DNA of 64,000 nucleotides from NCBI GenBank assembly GCA_041393775.1, contig JAWKJM010000003.1:930001-994000 (forward strand), in the 5' to 3' direction. The notes under the pieces were generated by a model. It did no database searches. It was not told the DNA's origin and was given only the letters and a program-made list of their open reading frames with translations. The translations under genes were made by a program, and so were the position numbers. Shown one piece after another: positions 7,342 through 16,213 of the stretch (the stretch's first letter is position 1; each line of letters opens with the position of its first letter). This DNA is from JADKAV01 sp041393775. Lineage in GTDB: Bacteria > Actinomycetota > Actinomycetes > S36-B12 > UBA10799.

Positions 7342-8844
7342 GTGAACCGAACAACCGCACTAGCCACCGCCCCCACCCCTGCTGCGGACGATGCCCGGTG
7401 GGCGGACATTGACGCTGAAATCGACCGGTTGTGCACGCAGGCTGCGCTTTCCGCGGACACGCAAGGCCGGTACAAGGCGAAGTGGGCGGACTGGGTGGAG
7501 TTCTGTCGGGCGCGTGGCCACGACGACCCGTACACGGCTCCTTACAGCCTGTTTGAGGCGTTGATTGGTGCGGTGTCGGAACGGCGGGTGTGGCCTGGTA
7601 GGCAGGGGCGGCCGTGTTCGCCGGGGAAACTCGCGGCGAACTTGTCCGCTATCGCTCACGGGTGCGATGTCGCGGGTGTCGTCCCGGCGTACCGGCATAC
7701 GGCACACGAGGGGGACTGGCGGGACCTGCTGGACGGTTACCGGCGTCGGTTCTCCCAGCGGTATGGGCCGTCTCGGCAGCGCCGCCCGATGTCGGGGCAC
7801 GACGCCTACGACATTCTCACGGTCGAACCGGCTGGTTTCAGTGCGGCGGCCGGGGTAGCGCTTACCGTTCTTCTTTCGTTGCTGGCGGAGCGGCCGGCGT
7901 CGGAAATGGTGAGGGTTCGCGTCGGTGATGTCAGCCCTTGGGCGGACGGTGACGGGGTGACGGTGGACCTCGGGCCGGGCGACAGTCTGCGCCTTCCCTG
8001 CAACCATCCGACGGGCGGTGGTCTGTTCGCTGCCGGGTATGGGTGGGGGTGCCCCGCCTGTACGCTGGCGCGGGCAGCGAACGAGCATTCCCCGGACACG
8101 ACGCTCCGGGAGATGGGCGGCTCGTTCCACGACTTCGCTAACCGTATGGTGTCAGGTCTCGTTGCCCTGAAACGCACGGTCGAGAACCTCCGGACACTGT
8201 TCACGTTCACGGAAGAATCAACGCCTATCCAGCGCGCAGGTACCGTCCTTGTGTTGTGCCACGCGGCGGCGCCTCTCGGTCTGCGTCTGCCGTACGCGCA
8301 GGCCCGCCTGGTGGGCTGTTGGGCGGTGGGACGGTCAGCGCTCAGCGACGCGGACACGGTGTCGGGCGGTGATGTGACCGTCCGCCCGGACGGGACCGTT
8401 GAGTGGCGGCTGCCGGGGTTCGAGGAGCCGGTGGTGCTGCCCCCGACCGTAGCCCACGACACTCCCGGGTTCGGTGTTCCGGAGGCCCTGTCCCAGTGGG
8501 CCGCCATCCGGTCCGCGGGAGGCGCCACTCCCGCCGACCCGTTCTTCGGCACGATCAACCCTTCCGGCAGGCTGCCCAAGACCAGTCAGGCAGCCCAGTG
8601 CACCGTCGCCGATTGGGTGCGGCAGGTCGCCAAGTTAGCGGATATCGGCCACGACGTCACGCCTGGTTCCACCGAGGTCGGGTTCATTCGTGAAGCGCAC
8701 AAACGAGGTGTGGACGACTACGACGTTGCCGGGGCGACGAACCGAACATCACTGGAACACGTCGCCCGTCACACCGCCGACATCAGGAAAGTTACAGCCA
8801 TCCGGAAACTCCTTGCCGCCCGCACAGAAAAGGGACCCGAATGA
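7342..8844 (+). CDS. Tyrosine-recombinase-like protein, catalytic residues degenerate
   Basis: A 500-residue protein. The N-terminal part (LSADTQGRYKAKWADWVEFC) is a SAM-like core-binding domain of phage-integrase type. The C-terminal part follows the recombinase fold: ALSDADTVSGGDV resembles the box around the first Arg, and GFIREAHKRGVDDYDVAGAT aligns with the box that normally reads H-x-L-R-x-G-F. The HxxR pair is replaced (DVTPGSTEVGF), the GH motif reads TN, and the nucleophilic Tyr position is His (VARHTAD). I conclude it keeps the fold but is probably catalytically inactive. It overlaps the next recombinase gene by ATGA, so the two are made together. GTG start. Confidence 0.65.
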   Translation: MNRTTALATAPTPAADDARWADIDAEIDRLCTQAALSADTQGRYKAKWADWVEFCRARGHDDPYTAPYSLFEALIGAVSERRVWPGRQGRPCSPGKLAANLSAIAHGCDVAGVVPAYRHTAHEGDWRDLLDGYRRRFSQRYGPSRQRRPMSGHDAYDILTVEPAGFSAAAGVALTVLLSLLAERPASEMVRVRVGDVSPWADGDGVTVDLGPGDSLRLPCNHPTGGGLFAAGYGWGCPACTLARAANEHSPDTTLREMGGSFHDFANRMVSGLVALKRTVENLRTLFTFTEESTPIQRAGTVLVLCHAAAPLGLRLPYAQARLVGCWAVGRSALSDADTVSGGDVTVRPDGTVEWRLPGFEEPVVLPPTVAHDTPGFGVPEALSQWAAIRSAGGATPADPFFGTINPSGRLPKTSQAAQCTVADWVRQVAKLADIGHDVTPGSTEVGFIREAHKRGVDDYDVAGATNRTSLEHVARHTADIRKVTAIRKLLAARTEKGPE

Positions 8845-10220
8845 CCGTCCACCCCATCATCAACCCCGACAGCGCATCGCTAGCCGCTGCGACCGCCGGG
8901 GACACGGTGCAGCAACGCCGCGAACGTAACCGGGCGGCAGGAAGCGACCGGGTTGTGGAACGGTTCACCGAATGGTGCACCGCGAACGGGCAACGGGCAC
9001 TCCCTTCCACCGAACAGACCGTCCTGCGCTACCTGCATTCGCACTATCCGGCGTGGGCGCCCGGGAACCTCATCGCCGTCAAGAAGGCAATCAACGCGCA
9101 TCACCGGCAACACGGCTACGACGCCCCGTGCGGACGGAGGACCCGCCGCTACATCAACGGGGTGAAAGCGGCACGCGAACACGAGACGGTTCCCGCGGTG
9201 GAACCCAGCGTCCCCCTGCGGCTGGGCGACGCCGAAACGATGCTGACCGTTCCACTGGTCGTGGCACCCGAACCACGCAACGTGCAGTCCCTCGCCCAAG
9301 CCGCCTACGACACCGGACTGCCCATCGGAACGCTCCTGACAGTCGCAACCGAACACGTCACAGTGAACCCGTCCGTGCAGACCGCAATCATCACACCCGG
9401 CGACGGAACCGCCCAGACAACAGTCACCCGGCAGCAACACCCCGTGACGTTCGCGCACCTCGCCTCGGTCGCAGACCAGCCAGCACAGTCACGGGTGTGG
9501 AGGACACCAGGGCAGCACAGCCGACGGGTTGTGAGTCTTGCCGCTGAACGTCACGGGCTGCCGAACCCGTGGACAACCCCGGCGGCGTACGCATCACTCG
9601 CCCCCGACGAGATGGACCTTCACATCTCCGTCCTCAACTGGGAAAGCCAAAGGATTCGTTACCGCAACGACGTGGTCATCGTCCTCGGCGTCCTCTGCGC
9701 GTTCCGTTACAGCGACATCGAACCGCAACGCATCGAAACGACGATGAGAACTGACTACGGCTACCAACTGTTCATCCCGTACTCCAAGACCGACCCGAGG
9801 GGGGCAGGCCGCACCGTTCACCTCACCCACGCGAACGAACAGGCCCCGTGTCATCCCGTCACCCCGTGCGACGTGCTATGCCCCGTCGCCGCCCTGGACC
9901 GTCTCCTGTACGCCGAACGAATCGTTCGCGACCGCACCACCGGCTGGCTCATCGTGAGAGACCGGGCCAACCGGACACCCCTCATCACGAAGCAAATCAG
10001 CAATATCCTCAAAGGCAGAGCAGCCCAGGCAGGCCTTGACCCGGTCTACTCGTCCCGGAGCCTGCGGGTCGGCGGCGCAACGACCGCACACGAACAAGGC
10101 TGGCCGATCCGGGAAATCGCAGACGCACTGACCTGCCACGTGGACGCCCGACAAACAGCCGTGTACATCAGGGACAGCCGCAACCGGCGCCCCATCTACC
10201 TCAACCCGTTCGACCGCTAA
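8841..10220 (+). CDS. Tyrosine-recombinase-like protein, second of three
   Basis: A 459-residue protein. Recombinase boxes are visible: Arg in LCAFRYSDIE, Lys in PYSKTDPRG, SSRSLRVGGATTA where the usual H-x-L-R box has Arg in place of the first His, and TCHVDARQTAVYIRD with the second His and the likely nucleophile Tyr. Activity is therefore possible but altered. The start overlaps the stop of the upstream gene (ATGA) and its stop overlaps that of the convergent third recombinase (10217-10220). Three recombinases in one locus recall Tn554 and RIT-type elements, but their orientation differs. Partner proteins in one strand-exchange complex is my inference. Confidence 0.7.
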   Translation: MTVHPIINPDSASLAAATAGDTVQQRRERNRAAGSDRVVERFTEWCTANGQRALPSTEQTVLRYLHSHYPAWAPGNLIAVKKAINAHHRQHGYDAPCGRRTRRYINGVKAAREHETVPAVEPSVPLRLGDAETMLTVPLVVAPEPRNVQSLAQAAYDTGLPIGTLLTVATEHVTVNPSVQTAIITPGDGTAQTTVTRQQHPVTFAHLASVADQPAQSRVWRTPGQHSRRVVSLAAERHGLPNPWTTPAAYASLAPDEMDLHISVLNWESQRIRYRNDVVIVLGVLCAFRYSDIEPQRIETTMRTDYGYQLFIPYSKTDPRGAGRTVHLTHANEQAPCHPVTPCDVLCPVAALDRLLYAERIVRDRTTGWLIVRDRANRTPLITKQISNILKGRAAQAGLDPVYSSRSLRVGGATTAHEQGWPIREIADALTCHVDARQTAVYIRDSRNRRPIYLNPFDR

Positions 10221-11920
10221 CCGGCGGAACCCCCACCGCCGCCACCACCGTCACCGTCGCCGGGCGGTTTCCGACGATCCAGCAGTTTCCTCGCCGGGTT
10301 GTCCCGCGGAGCGTTCACCTCACGCCGGTAACGCATCAAAATACGCGGATCCCTATGCCCGGACACGTCAGACACCTCAGGAATCGACAGGGCGTCATCA
10401 CGCAACGCCGTCGTGATGAACCCGGCACGCAAACTGTGCGCCCCATACCCCGACTCCCCCGGAGGTACCGGCAAACCCGCAGCAGTCGCCGCATCCCCAA
10501 CAATCGTGTTCACCGCCGACCCGTCCAGCCGTCTCACAACCCCACCGTTGTCCCTCCGCACCGTCCCCCCACGCGTCAACCGTGGAAAAACCGGCCCCGA
10601 CAACGCCGACGGCGGCACCCCGGCAACCCGGGCATACACATCACGCCACCGCGCCAACGCCGCGAACGGGCACGGATCATCCCCCAACTCCACCCGCGGC
10701 AAATACGACAACGACCCCTGCCCCGCCTGATCCGTTTTCGACCGGCGGATCAGCAACGTCACCAACCCGTCACCGTCATCAAACTGCACGTCTTCCCAGT
10801 TCAACCCCACGATCATTGACCGGCGCAACGCCGCATACCAGCCAGTCAACACGATCGCCGCGTCCCGTACCGCCACCGCCGACCCGGCATCCAGCCCCGT
10901 CAAAGCCGCCGTCGCCACATCCCGCGGTGCGCACCCCGGCAACCCACCGAAACCACCCACACCAGAAGCAGCCGCCTCCACCAAAGCCATCACCGAATGA
11001 CGCCCCAACACAACACCGTCCGGTTTCACCATCAGATGCGCCGAACCGACCGGCGCCCAAGCACGCAACCTCGCAACCAACCCGACCGGGTCAACAACAC
11101 CCGTGTGCCCTGGCACCCCACGAACCTTCACCGGACGTAACACCGCCCGACGCACCCTGACCGACGCGTCCCGCACCGGCACCCGCACCTCCACCCGCGA
11201 CGCACCCTCATCAACCTGAATATGTGCCCACGTCATCCTGGCCAACTCGCCAGCCGTGAACCCCTTGCCACGAAGCAGCACCGCGAACGCGTTCCGCACC
11301 CCGACGAACTCCCGCCGCTCCACCTCCGCAACAACCTGCGCCAACGCGTCCAACTCGATCGCCAGCCGGGGGCTACGCGCGCGCGACCCGAAAGTCCTCG
11401 CCACCCCGTGCATCGTCTCCCGCACAACCTCCGACTCCCCAGGCCGAGGCAACCGGGCATACTCGTGCAACTTGTTGATCGCGGCGACCCGGCTCGACAC
11501 CGACGCCATCGTCACCCGCTGCACCGGCCGGCCATCCCCCGCACGCACCGGAAACCCCGCAACATCGTGTTCCAGCACATACCAAGCGACGTGCGCAGCG
11601 ACCGTCTCCGGAGCCGCCGGTAACGGCTGCACCCCCCGCTGCTCACACCACGCCAGGAACCCCTTCACGTGATAGCCGTACGACACCCGAGTCGCGGACG
11701 CCCGAGACTCCGACCGAACCTCCGACGCTGACTCCAGGTCCTGCCACAACAACCGCATCTCATCGGTAACGGACGCCACGTCCACCAAAGGCACCCTCAA
11801 CGGAGGTGGAACCAACTCGCCGTCCTCGTCAAGGAACTGGTACGGGTCAACCGGGCCGCCCGCAGGCCGCGGGCTTGAAACCGGCCTTCTTTGGCGACTG
11901 GACTTACGATGATCCACCAC
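10217..11920 (-). CDS. Tyrosine recombinase with complete catalytic set, third of three
   Basis: A 567-residue recombinase on the opposite strand. It shows Arg in YAALRRSMIVGLNWEDV, Lys in RRSKTDQAGQG, the HSLR box in GAHSLRAGFITTALR, and His plus Tyr in SGHRDPRILMRYRR, so all catalytic positions are filled. The N-terminal half has a core-binding domain (ATRVSYGYHVKGFLAWCEQRG). The last residues form a glycine tract, DGDGGGGGGGS, a low-complexity tail. The gene meets the two forward recombinase genes stop to stop. It is probably the active member of the trio. GTG start; the region upstream (11921-12030) is unusually AT-rich and should hold its promoter. Confidence 0.8.
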   Translation of the reverse strand: MVDHRKSSRQRRPVSSPRPAGGPVDPYQFLDEDGELVPPPLRVPLVDVASVTDEMRLLWQDLESASEVRSESRASATRVSYGYHVKGFLAWCEQRGVQPLPAAPETVAAHVAWYVLEHDVAGFPVRAGDGRPVQRVTMASVSSRVAAINKLHEYARLPRPGESEVVRETMHGVARTFGSRARSPRLAIELDALAQVVAEVERREFVGVRNAFAVLLRGKGFTAGELARMTWAHIQVDEGASRVEVRVPVRDASVRVRRAVLRPVKVRGVPGHTGVVDPVGLVARLRAWAPVGSAHLMVKPDGVVLGRHSVMALVEAAASGVGGFGGLPGCAPRDVATAALTGLDAGSAVAVRDAAIVLTGWYAALRRSMIVGLNWEDVQFDDGDGLVTLLIRRSKTDQAGQGSLSYLPRVELGDDPCPFAALARWRDVYARVAGVPPSALSGPVFPRLTRGGTVRRDNGGVVRRLDGSAVNTIVGDAATAAGLPVPPGESGYGAHSLRAGFITTALRDDALSIPEVSDVSGHRDPRILMRYRREVNAPRDNPARKLLDRRKPPGDGDGGGGGGGSAG

Positions 11921-12121
11921 CTGACGCCCCCTAGGATGTTGACCTTGGCGTCGGTCAGTCTACCCGTGCACTGGTGGTAAATCTAGACCATTAGAACCCC
12001 TTTTAACAGGATGTATATTCTCCACTTCGTGCCTGTTTGCCGCTGGCATCGGTCTATGTTGCGGGCCTGACAGGCCGTGCGTTCCGGGCGTTACAGGATC
12101 CACGCGCGTGTCGCGTTGGCG

Positions 12122-13777
12122 CTATCCTGCGGGGAACAGGTCGTCTGGAATGGCAGGCATCTGCGGTTCGGGTACGTCGGTCAGCCCCCACGGTTCAGGG
12201 GGTGTCTCCGCGCCGTCAGGAGATAGAAGGAACCGTTCGTCTGCTGGTTGAAGGACGTAGGTGCGTTGACTGTCGGTTACCGGTTCGATCCATCCGTTCG
12301 GGTGCCACACCGTAATGCCACGAAGGACCAAGTCGTGGTCGGCGACGCGGAACGGGATTTGTTGTCCTTCCAGCCAGATGGCGCCGGGGACCAGTGTGTC
12401 TGGGGGAGGATCGTCTAGTTCCGCCTCGAGGCGAAAGGCGGTGGGCGCCAGGGTGGTCTTGCCTTCCGACAACATCCGGCACACCCGCAGGTGGGTCCGG
12501 TCTAGGTCTGTGACCGTGTCCGGGTAGTTGAAGTAGGTGTCGGTTTCTCGCTGAACGACTTCGAGATCCTCCGCGGTCGTAAGGACGGCATCGGCTTCCG
12601 CGGGGGGATCGCCGGGTGTTTCTTGGGCTGTCAGCCGATGCGCGCTGCCTCGCACGATTATCTCCATCTGGTGGCACGTCACTGTCTGTCGCAGCAGACG
12701 GCAGGAGGCGATGACGTTTGCTGGGGCGCAGCCGTGGGGCGAGAGTGTGAACTCTGTTGGCGGTTGGTCTTCTGAGGGGTCTCGTTGTAGCCGCCAGGTG
12801 ATGCGGAGAGCATCGTGGAAAACTGCCGTGAGTTTGATGCCCTGCTGCCCTCCCGTGATGCGCACTGTCCCCGGATGCGTTCCGAGCACTTCCTTGTGTT
12901 CGTTCAGGACGCGAAGGGTGATGGGTTCCGGGTCCGCCTCGGGGCTGAAGGTGAGCGTCTGACGTGTCTCGTCGGGTGTTTGAACGGCGAGGAAACTGGG
13001 GCCGCGGTGTTCGACGGAGACGATGACTTCAGGAGGCAGAACGAACTCCTCGGCGATGCCGTAGCGGACAAGTTCAAGGATTTCGTCGAGGTATTGCTCG
13101 TACCCCTTGGGGAACGCGAACTTGGTGTCGAGGTGTTGGGTGGCGTTGGCGTGCTTCGGGCTGGCGGTGAGACGCACGCCGTCATCGTCCGCGTACAGGT
13201 TCACCCGGAAGTCCGGATCGACCGTGTTAGCCAACTCTCGCAAAGCAGTCAGGCGGGAGGGGATGTCCTCCGCAGGATGCTCGAGGATTGCTCGTTCTTG
13301 CCCGTATGTTTTGGCGCTTTCGAGAAGAACGTTGTCGCGTCGGACATACGCGTGGACGTCAGGGTGCTGGGCGAGGAGACTATCGAGTTGGCTTTCGTCC
13401 CAGAAGGCGAGACTCGCCTTGCGGGAATCCTCGGCTGCAAGTCCCCGAAACCAGGTTGTCTGGCGGACAGTCAGGCTGCAAGGAACCACCAGAACCCATT
13501 CGGTCATCCCTGGGTGGTGCTGGATGGCTGTGTCCAATGACCGCCGGATCTGTCGCTTCCGGCCACCAACAGCGAGCCCCTCAGGGAAGAACTTCAACTG
13601 GTAGATGACCTGCTGGCCGTCGGGTCCTTCCGCAAGGATGTCAACGCCGCTGTCCCCACCGCGTCCTTCAACACGCTGTACGTTCCACCCTTCGGCGCCA
13701 TGAACGCGTTTCACGAGGAGGGAGACGATTCGCTCGAACGTGTCCCTCGTTTCGATGCGCCAGTTGATCATTCCCAT
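12122..13777 (-). CDS. Mrr-like restriction endonuclease domain with large unknown C-terminus
   Basis: About 551 residues when started at ATG 13777 (ATG 13771 is also possible; the frame runs further upstream without good sense). Residues about 10-110 resemble a PD-(D/E)xK restriction domain: a helix (TFERIVSLLVKRV), then GGDSGVDI with metal-binding Asp46 and YQLKFF with Gln60 and Lys62, the QxK variant found in Mrr-type enzymes. Roughly residues 130-551 form a beta-rich region I do not recognise. A 43-residue membrane peptide lies 96 bases upstream on the same strand. In this context it is a candidate single-protein defence nuclease with a sensing C-terminus; inferred. Confidence 0.65.
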   Translation of the reverse strand: MGMINWRIETRDTFERIVSLLVKRVHGAEGWNVQRVEGRGGDSGVDILAEGPDGQQVIYQLKFFPEGLAVGGRKRQIRRSLDTAIQHHPGMTEWVLVVPCSLTVRQTTWFRGLAAEDSRKASLAFWDESQLDSLLAQHPDVHAYVRRDNVLLESAKTYGQERAILEHPAEDIPSRLTALRELANTVDPDFRVNLYADDDGVRLTASPKHANATQHLDTKFAFPKGYEQYLDEILELVRYGIAEEFVLPPEVIVSVEHRGPSFLAVQTPDETRQTLTFSPEADPEPITLRVLNEHKEVLGTHPGTVRITGGQQGIKLTAVFHDALRITWRLQRDPSEDQPPTEFTLSPHGCAPANVIASCRLLRQTVTCHQMEIIVRGSAHRLTAQETPGDPPAEADAVLTTAEDLEVVQRETDTYFNYPDTVTDLDRTHLRVCRMLSEGKTTLAPTAFRLEAELDDPPPDTLVPGAIWLEGQQIPFRVADHDLVLRGITVWHPNGWIEPVTDSQRTYVLQPADERFLLSPDGAETPPEPWGLTDVPEPQMPAIPDDLFPAG

Positions 13778-13872
13778 CGGTCGCGGCCAGTTATTGGGAT
13801 GCGCCTGGGCGTGTGTCTTCTGATCGCCCAGGGCTGGTCCGCCTCGATCTGGGCCTGGCGCTGCTCTTTCAT

Positions 13873-14004
13873 TTAGTGGATGGCCGGCCGGAGTTGCCGC
13901 CCCGCTATCAGAACTGCGAACAGGGCCACGAACACCGTTGCTAGCCAGGCGACCGCTTCCCAGCCAGATGGAGTGAGCCTCAGGAACTCGTCCGGGTTTG
14001 CCAT
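13873..14004 (-). CDS. Small single-pass membrane peptide, possibly truncated
   Basis: A 43-residue ORF with a strong ribosome-binding site (AAGGGGG before the ATG). It has one transmembrane helix, WEAVAWLATVFVALFAVLIA, followed by GRQLR. That helix plus GRQLR resembles the N-terminus of longer actinobacterial membrane-anchored proteins, so it may be a truncated relic. Its position upstream of the Mrr-like nuclease, as likely first gene of the transcript, allows a functional pairing. Both readings are inference. Confidence 0.5.
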   Translation of the reverse strand: MANPDEFLRLTPSGWEAVAWLATVFVALFAVLIAGRQLRPAIH

Positions 14005-14074
14005 TGAACCCCCTTGATTGAGCCGTGACCTGCCAGCGTCTTGGGCGTTGTTGTAACACACGGTGGCTAGGCTT

Positions 14075-14330
14075 TCAATCTCCCAGCACTTGGTAGTGAA
14101 CGGGGTGTCGGGTGCCGAAGCGGCCTTCGTGGAATGAGATTCGGGCGAACGCTTCCGCGTTCGCAGCGGAGTGGGCCAACGAGATGAACGAGAATCGTGA
14201 CACCGCATCAGTGCCTTCCAGGATCTCCGCGACCAGCGTGGTTCCCGATCCGGCGAACGGGTCAAACACTGTTCCTCCGGGCGTTGTCACCAGAAACCGG
14301 ATGCCGCATCAGGGCGCCGTGACGTGATTC
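14075..14330 (-). pseudogene. Remnant of an N4/N6 DNA methyltransferase
   Basis: The translation contains TTPGGTVFDPFAGSGTTLVA, the S-adenosylmethionine-binding motif I region of DNA N4-cytosine/N6-adenine methyltransferases, which in this class sits near the C-terminus. Just upstream another frame reads HGALMRH, matching the residues that normally precede it, so a frameshift near 14300 separates the two. After the motif the sequence loses family resemblance. The upstream target-recognition and catalytic regions are missing. This is debris of a restriction-modification or orphan methylase gene. Confidence 0.7.
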
Positions 14331-14340
14331 TGTCGGCCAA

Positions 14341-14853
14341 CTAGGGACGGTCTGTCCACAGGAACCAGCCTGAGCGTTGGGCACTCGGGGAGACGCTGTA
14401 TTCGAACTGTGCTTCGTCAAGGGCGTCGTGGAATGACTGCAGGTCGCGAGGGTGTTCCTTGGCAAGGTCAACCGGGCTGACCATTTCCGTCGTGTCGCGG
14501 TGTCTCGGATGGCGGTTCGCAGCCGTGGCTGGCGTGAAGCCGTAGCCTGCGAGACGTCGAGCGAGGTGAGGGTTCTGGCGGGGCACTCCTGCGGCCTCCC
14601 ACTCGTCGACGGTCCCTGTGTCGCTCAGCGCGTCCCATTCCCGAGTCAAATACCTGGCGTCATCCCAATCCGCCCGAGTCGCCTTCCTGTCTTTGGGAAG
14701 AAAGCCCTTGACCTTCGAGTCGGGAAGCGAGCCATTCACCAGCATTTGAAGGATTGCCTCGTTCTCGGCATCTTCTTGTTCCTGGAAGACGGACTTGTCG
14801 TGTAGCCACTCTTCGGTGGTCTTCGGTGTCTGTTTCGGTAGCGGGTTGTCCAT
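14341..14853 (-). CDS. Hypothetical hydrophilic protein
   Basis: A 170-residue protein, very charged and without membrane segments or signal peptide. It begins MDNPLPKQTPKTTEEWLHDK and ends SGWFLWTDRP. It contains a helical acidic stretch (EQEDAENEAILQMLVNG) and a tryptophan-rich middle. The start ATG has GAAGGGACCGCTG upstream (purine-rich). It lies next to methyltransferase debris and the nuclease locus on the same strand. I do not recognise a family. Confidence 0.5.
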   Translation of the reverse strand: MDNPLPKQTPKTTEEWLHDKSVFQEQEDAENEAILQMLVNGSLPDSKVKGFLPKDRKATRADWDDARYLTREWDALSDTGTVDEWEAAGVPRQNPHLARRLAGYGFTPATAANRHPRHRDTTEMVSPVDLAKEHPRDLQSFHDALDEAQFEYSVSPSAQRSGWFLWTDRP

Positions 14854-15169
14854 CAGCGGTCCCTTCGGGAGGGGTGACCTGGGCGACGTGGTCAGGCTAT
14901 GAGAGCAGTTTCCGCTGGCCGCCGGTGCGGGACAAGTGTTTGTGCGCTACGCCACAACACGTTGATGCGTGAGGCTTTGGGGTTGCCTGTCCGGTCAGTC
15001 TGCGTTGGACCTTCTCCCGAAGCCCTCTGGCCCCCAAGTTCGGTGAGGGCGGTATCTACCTGGAGTTCTACGGGTACACGAGGACCCCGATCACGAGAAC
15101 CTGCGACCCGCAGAGCGGATCGGTGTATGTGGCGAAGGCCCGCCCGTCCGGCTGACCCCGGGGTTGTGG
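14854..15169. other. Non-coding stretch with a decayed frame
   Basis: No complete gene. A plus-strand frame from about 14973 to a TGA at 15152-15154 reads like the end of a protein (FGEGGIYLEFYGYTRTP, then CDPQSGSVYVAKARPSG) but has no start codon until its last few codons. It is probably the remnant of a lost gene. Confidence 0.4.
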
Positions 15170-16126
15170 CTAGTAGGTGCCGGTTATCATGTCCCAGATG
15201 ATGCTGTCCGGGATCTGGTCTTCGGGGAGGCCCTGCCCGTAGTAGACCGGGTCTTTCCCGGTGGCGACGGCCAGCCCAACCTTGTTGGCCTGCTGAAGCA
15301 TAACGCCGACGCAGTGGTCGGTGTCGGACATCCAGTTGTTCAGCACGGTGGCTTCAGTGAGCCAACGGGGGGCGTCAATCAGGTTCTCGCCCACCAGGGA
15401 CAGGCTCCCCGGGTAGTCGGGTGCGTAGTAGCCGACCCGCTGGCTCGCGCCACGCCCGTCCGGGTCCACGTGACCGAACCAGTGCCGGGCGAACATATCG
15501 TTCGCGGACAGTTGCGCGGCCTTCACCAGATGCGGTTCCATCGTCAACGGCCCGACGGGCGGCATCCACGTGGGACCGCAGTAGGCACCTTGGGCCCGCT
15601 TCGCGTTGATCAGCGACAACAGCAACACCATATCCTTGCTGTAATCCGGCGCCGGTTCGGTGACCGTGGGGGTCGGCTGACCGGTCGGGTCTGCCGGGCT
15701 GACCGGGGTGACCGGGCTGCGCCCCGACGGGATACGCAACGTCACCCACCGGGACTTGACCGGGGTCAACACGCGTACCCGCACCCGTACCACACCGGCG
15801 GGCACGGCCCGCCGGATCACCCGACGGTGAACCACAACCCGCCGCACCCGCTTCCGCCCGGCAGCCGTACGCGACACCATCCGCAGGGTGCCGGGACGCG
15901 CCCGGATCACGAGAATCCGGTGCCGGGGCCGATACCGCAGCGTCGGCGCCCACCCCCGTTTCACGGCGCCGGAACCCGACGCGGCGACGCCACCCGGGGC
16001 CGCAACCGCCCGCGCGGGCGTAGGCGCGAGCCCGGCGGCAGCAGACGGGACAGCCGCAATCAAGACGGCCGCAGCAACCGTGGCAGCCAGTGGGCTACGC
16101 ACGCAGAGCAGCGTTCTAAGCAACAT
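15170..16126 (-). CDS. Secreted CAP-domain (SCP/PR1) protein
   Basis: A 318-residue protein. A signal peptide (LAATVAAAVLIAAVPSAAAG) is followed by a basic beta-rich module (LRYRPRHRILVIRARPGTLR), a proline/threonine linker, and a C-terminal CAP domain: LINAKRAQGAYCG, ANDMFARHWFGHVDPDG and VGENLIDAPRW include the conserved His and the G-E-N motif. CAP proteins act outside the cell; bacterial functions are mostly unknown. Strong ribosome-binding site (GGAGGGGAGA) before ATG 16126. A paralogue with the same basic module lies at 18064-18962 but is frameshifted; the TnpB element lies between them. Confidence 0.8.
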   Translation of the reverse strand: MLLRTLLCVRSPLAATVAAAVLIAAVPSAAAGLAPTPARAVAAPGGVAASGSGAVKRGWAPTLRYRPRHRILVIRARPGTLRMVSRTAAGRKRVRRVVVHRRVIRRAVPAGVVRVRVRVLTPVKSRWVTLRIPSGRSPVTPVSPADPTGQPTPTVTEPAPDYSKDMVLLLSLINAKRAQGAYCGPTWMPPVGPLTMEPHLVKAAQLSANDMFARHWFGHVDPDGRGASQRVGYYAPDYPGSLSLVGENLIDAPRWLTEATVLNNWMSDTDHCVGVMLQQANKVGLAVATGKDPVYYGQGLPEDQIPDSIIWDMITGTY

Positions 16127-16213
16127 CAGCCGGTCTCCCCTCCAGCCTGCCTGCGAACCCGATACTACGCCCCCCGAACATCAGGACGCTGTTCACCGTC
16201 TTGCCTCGTGGAT

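Noticed and set aside
10217..10290. Glycine-tract C-terminus of the third recombinase as a frameshift artefact
   Set aside because: The frame ends cleanly at a stop overlapping the neighbour's stop and the upstream catalytic motifs are in the same frame, so the tail appears genuine.
14899..15201. Plus-strand 100-codon frame
   Set aside because: Cysteine/arginine-rich and overlapping a decayed frame and the CAP gene end; not supported as a gene.
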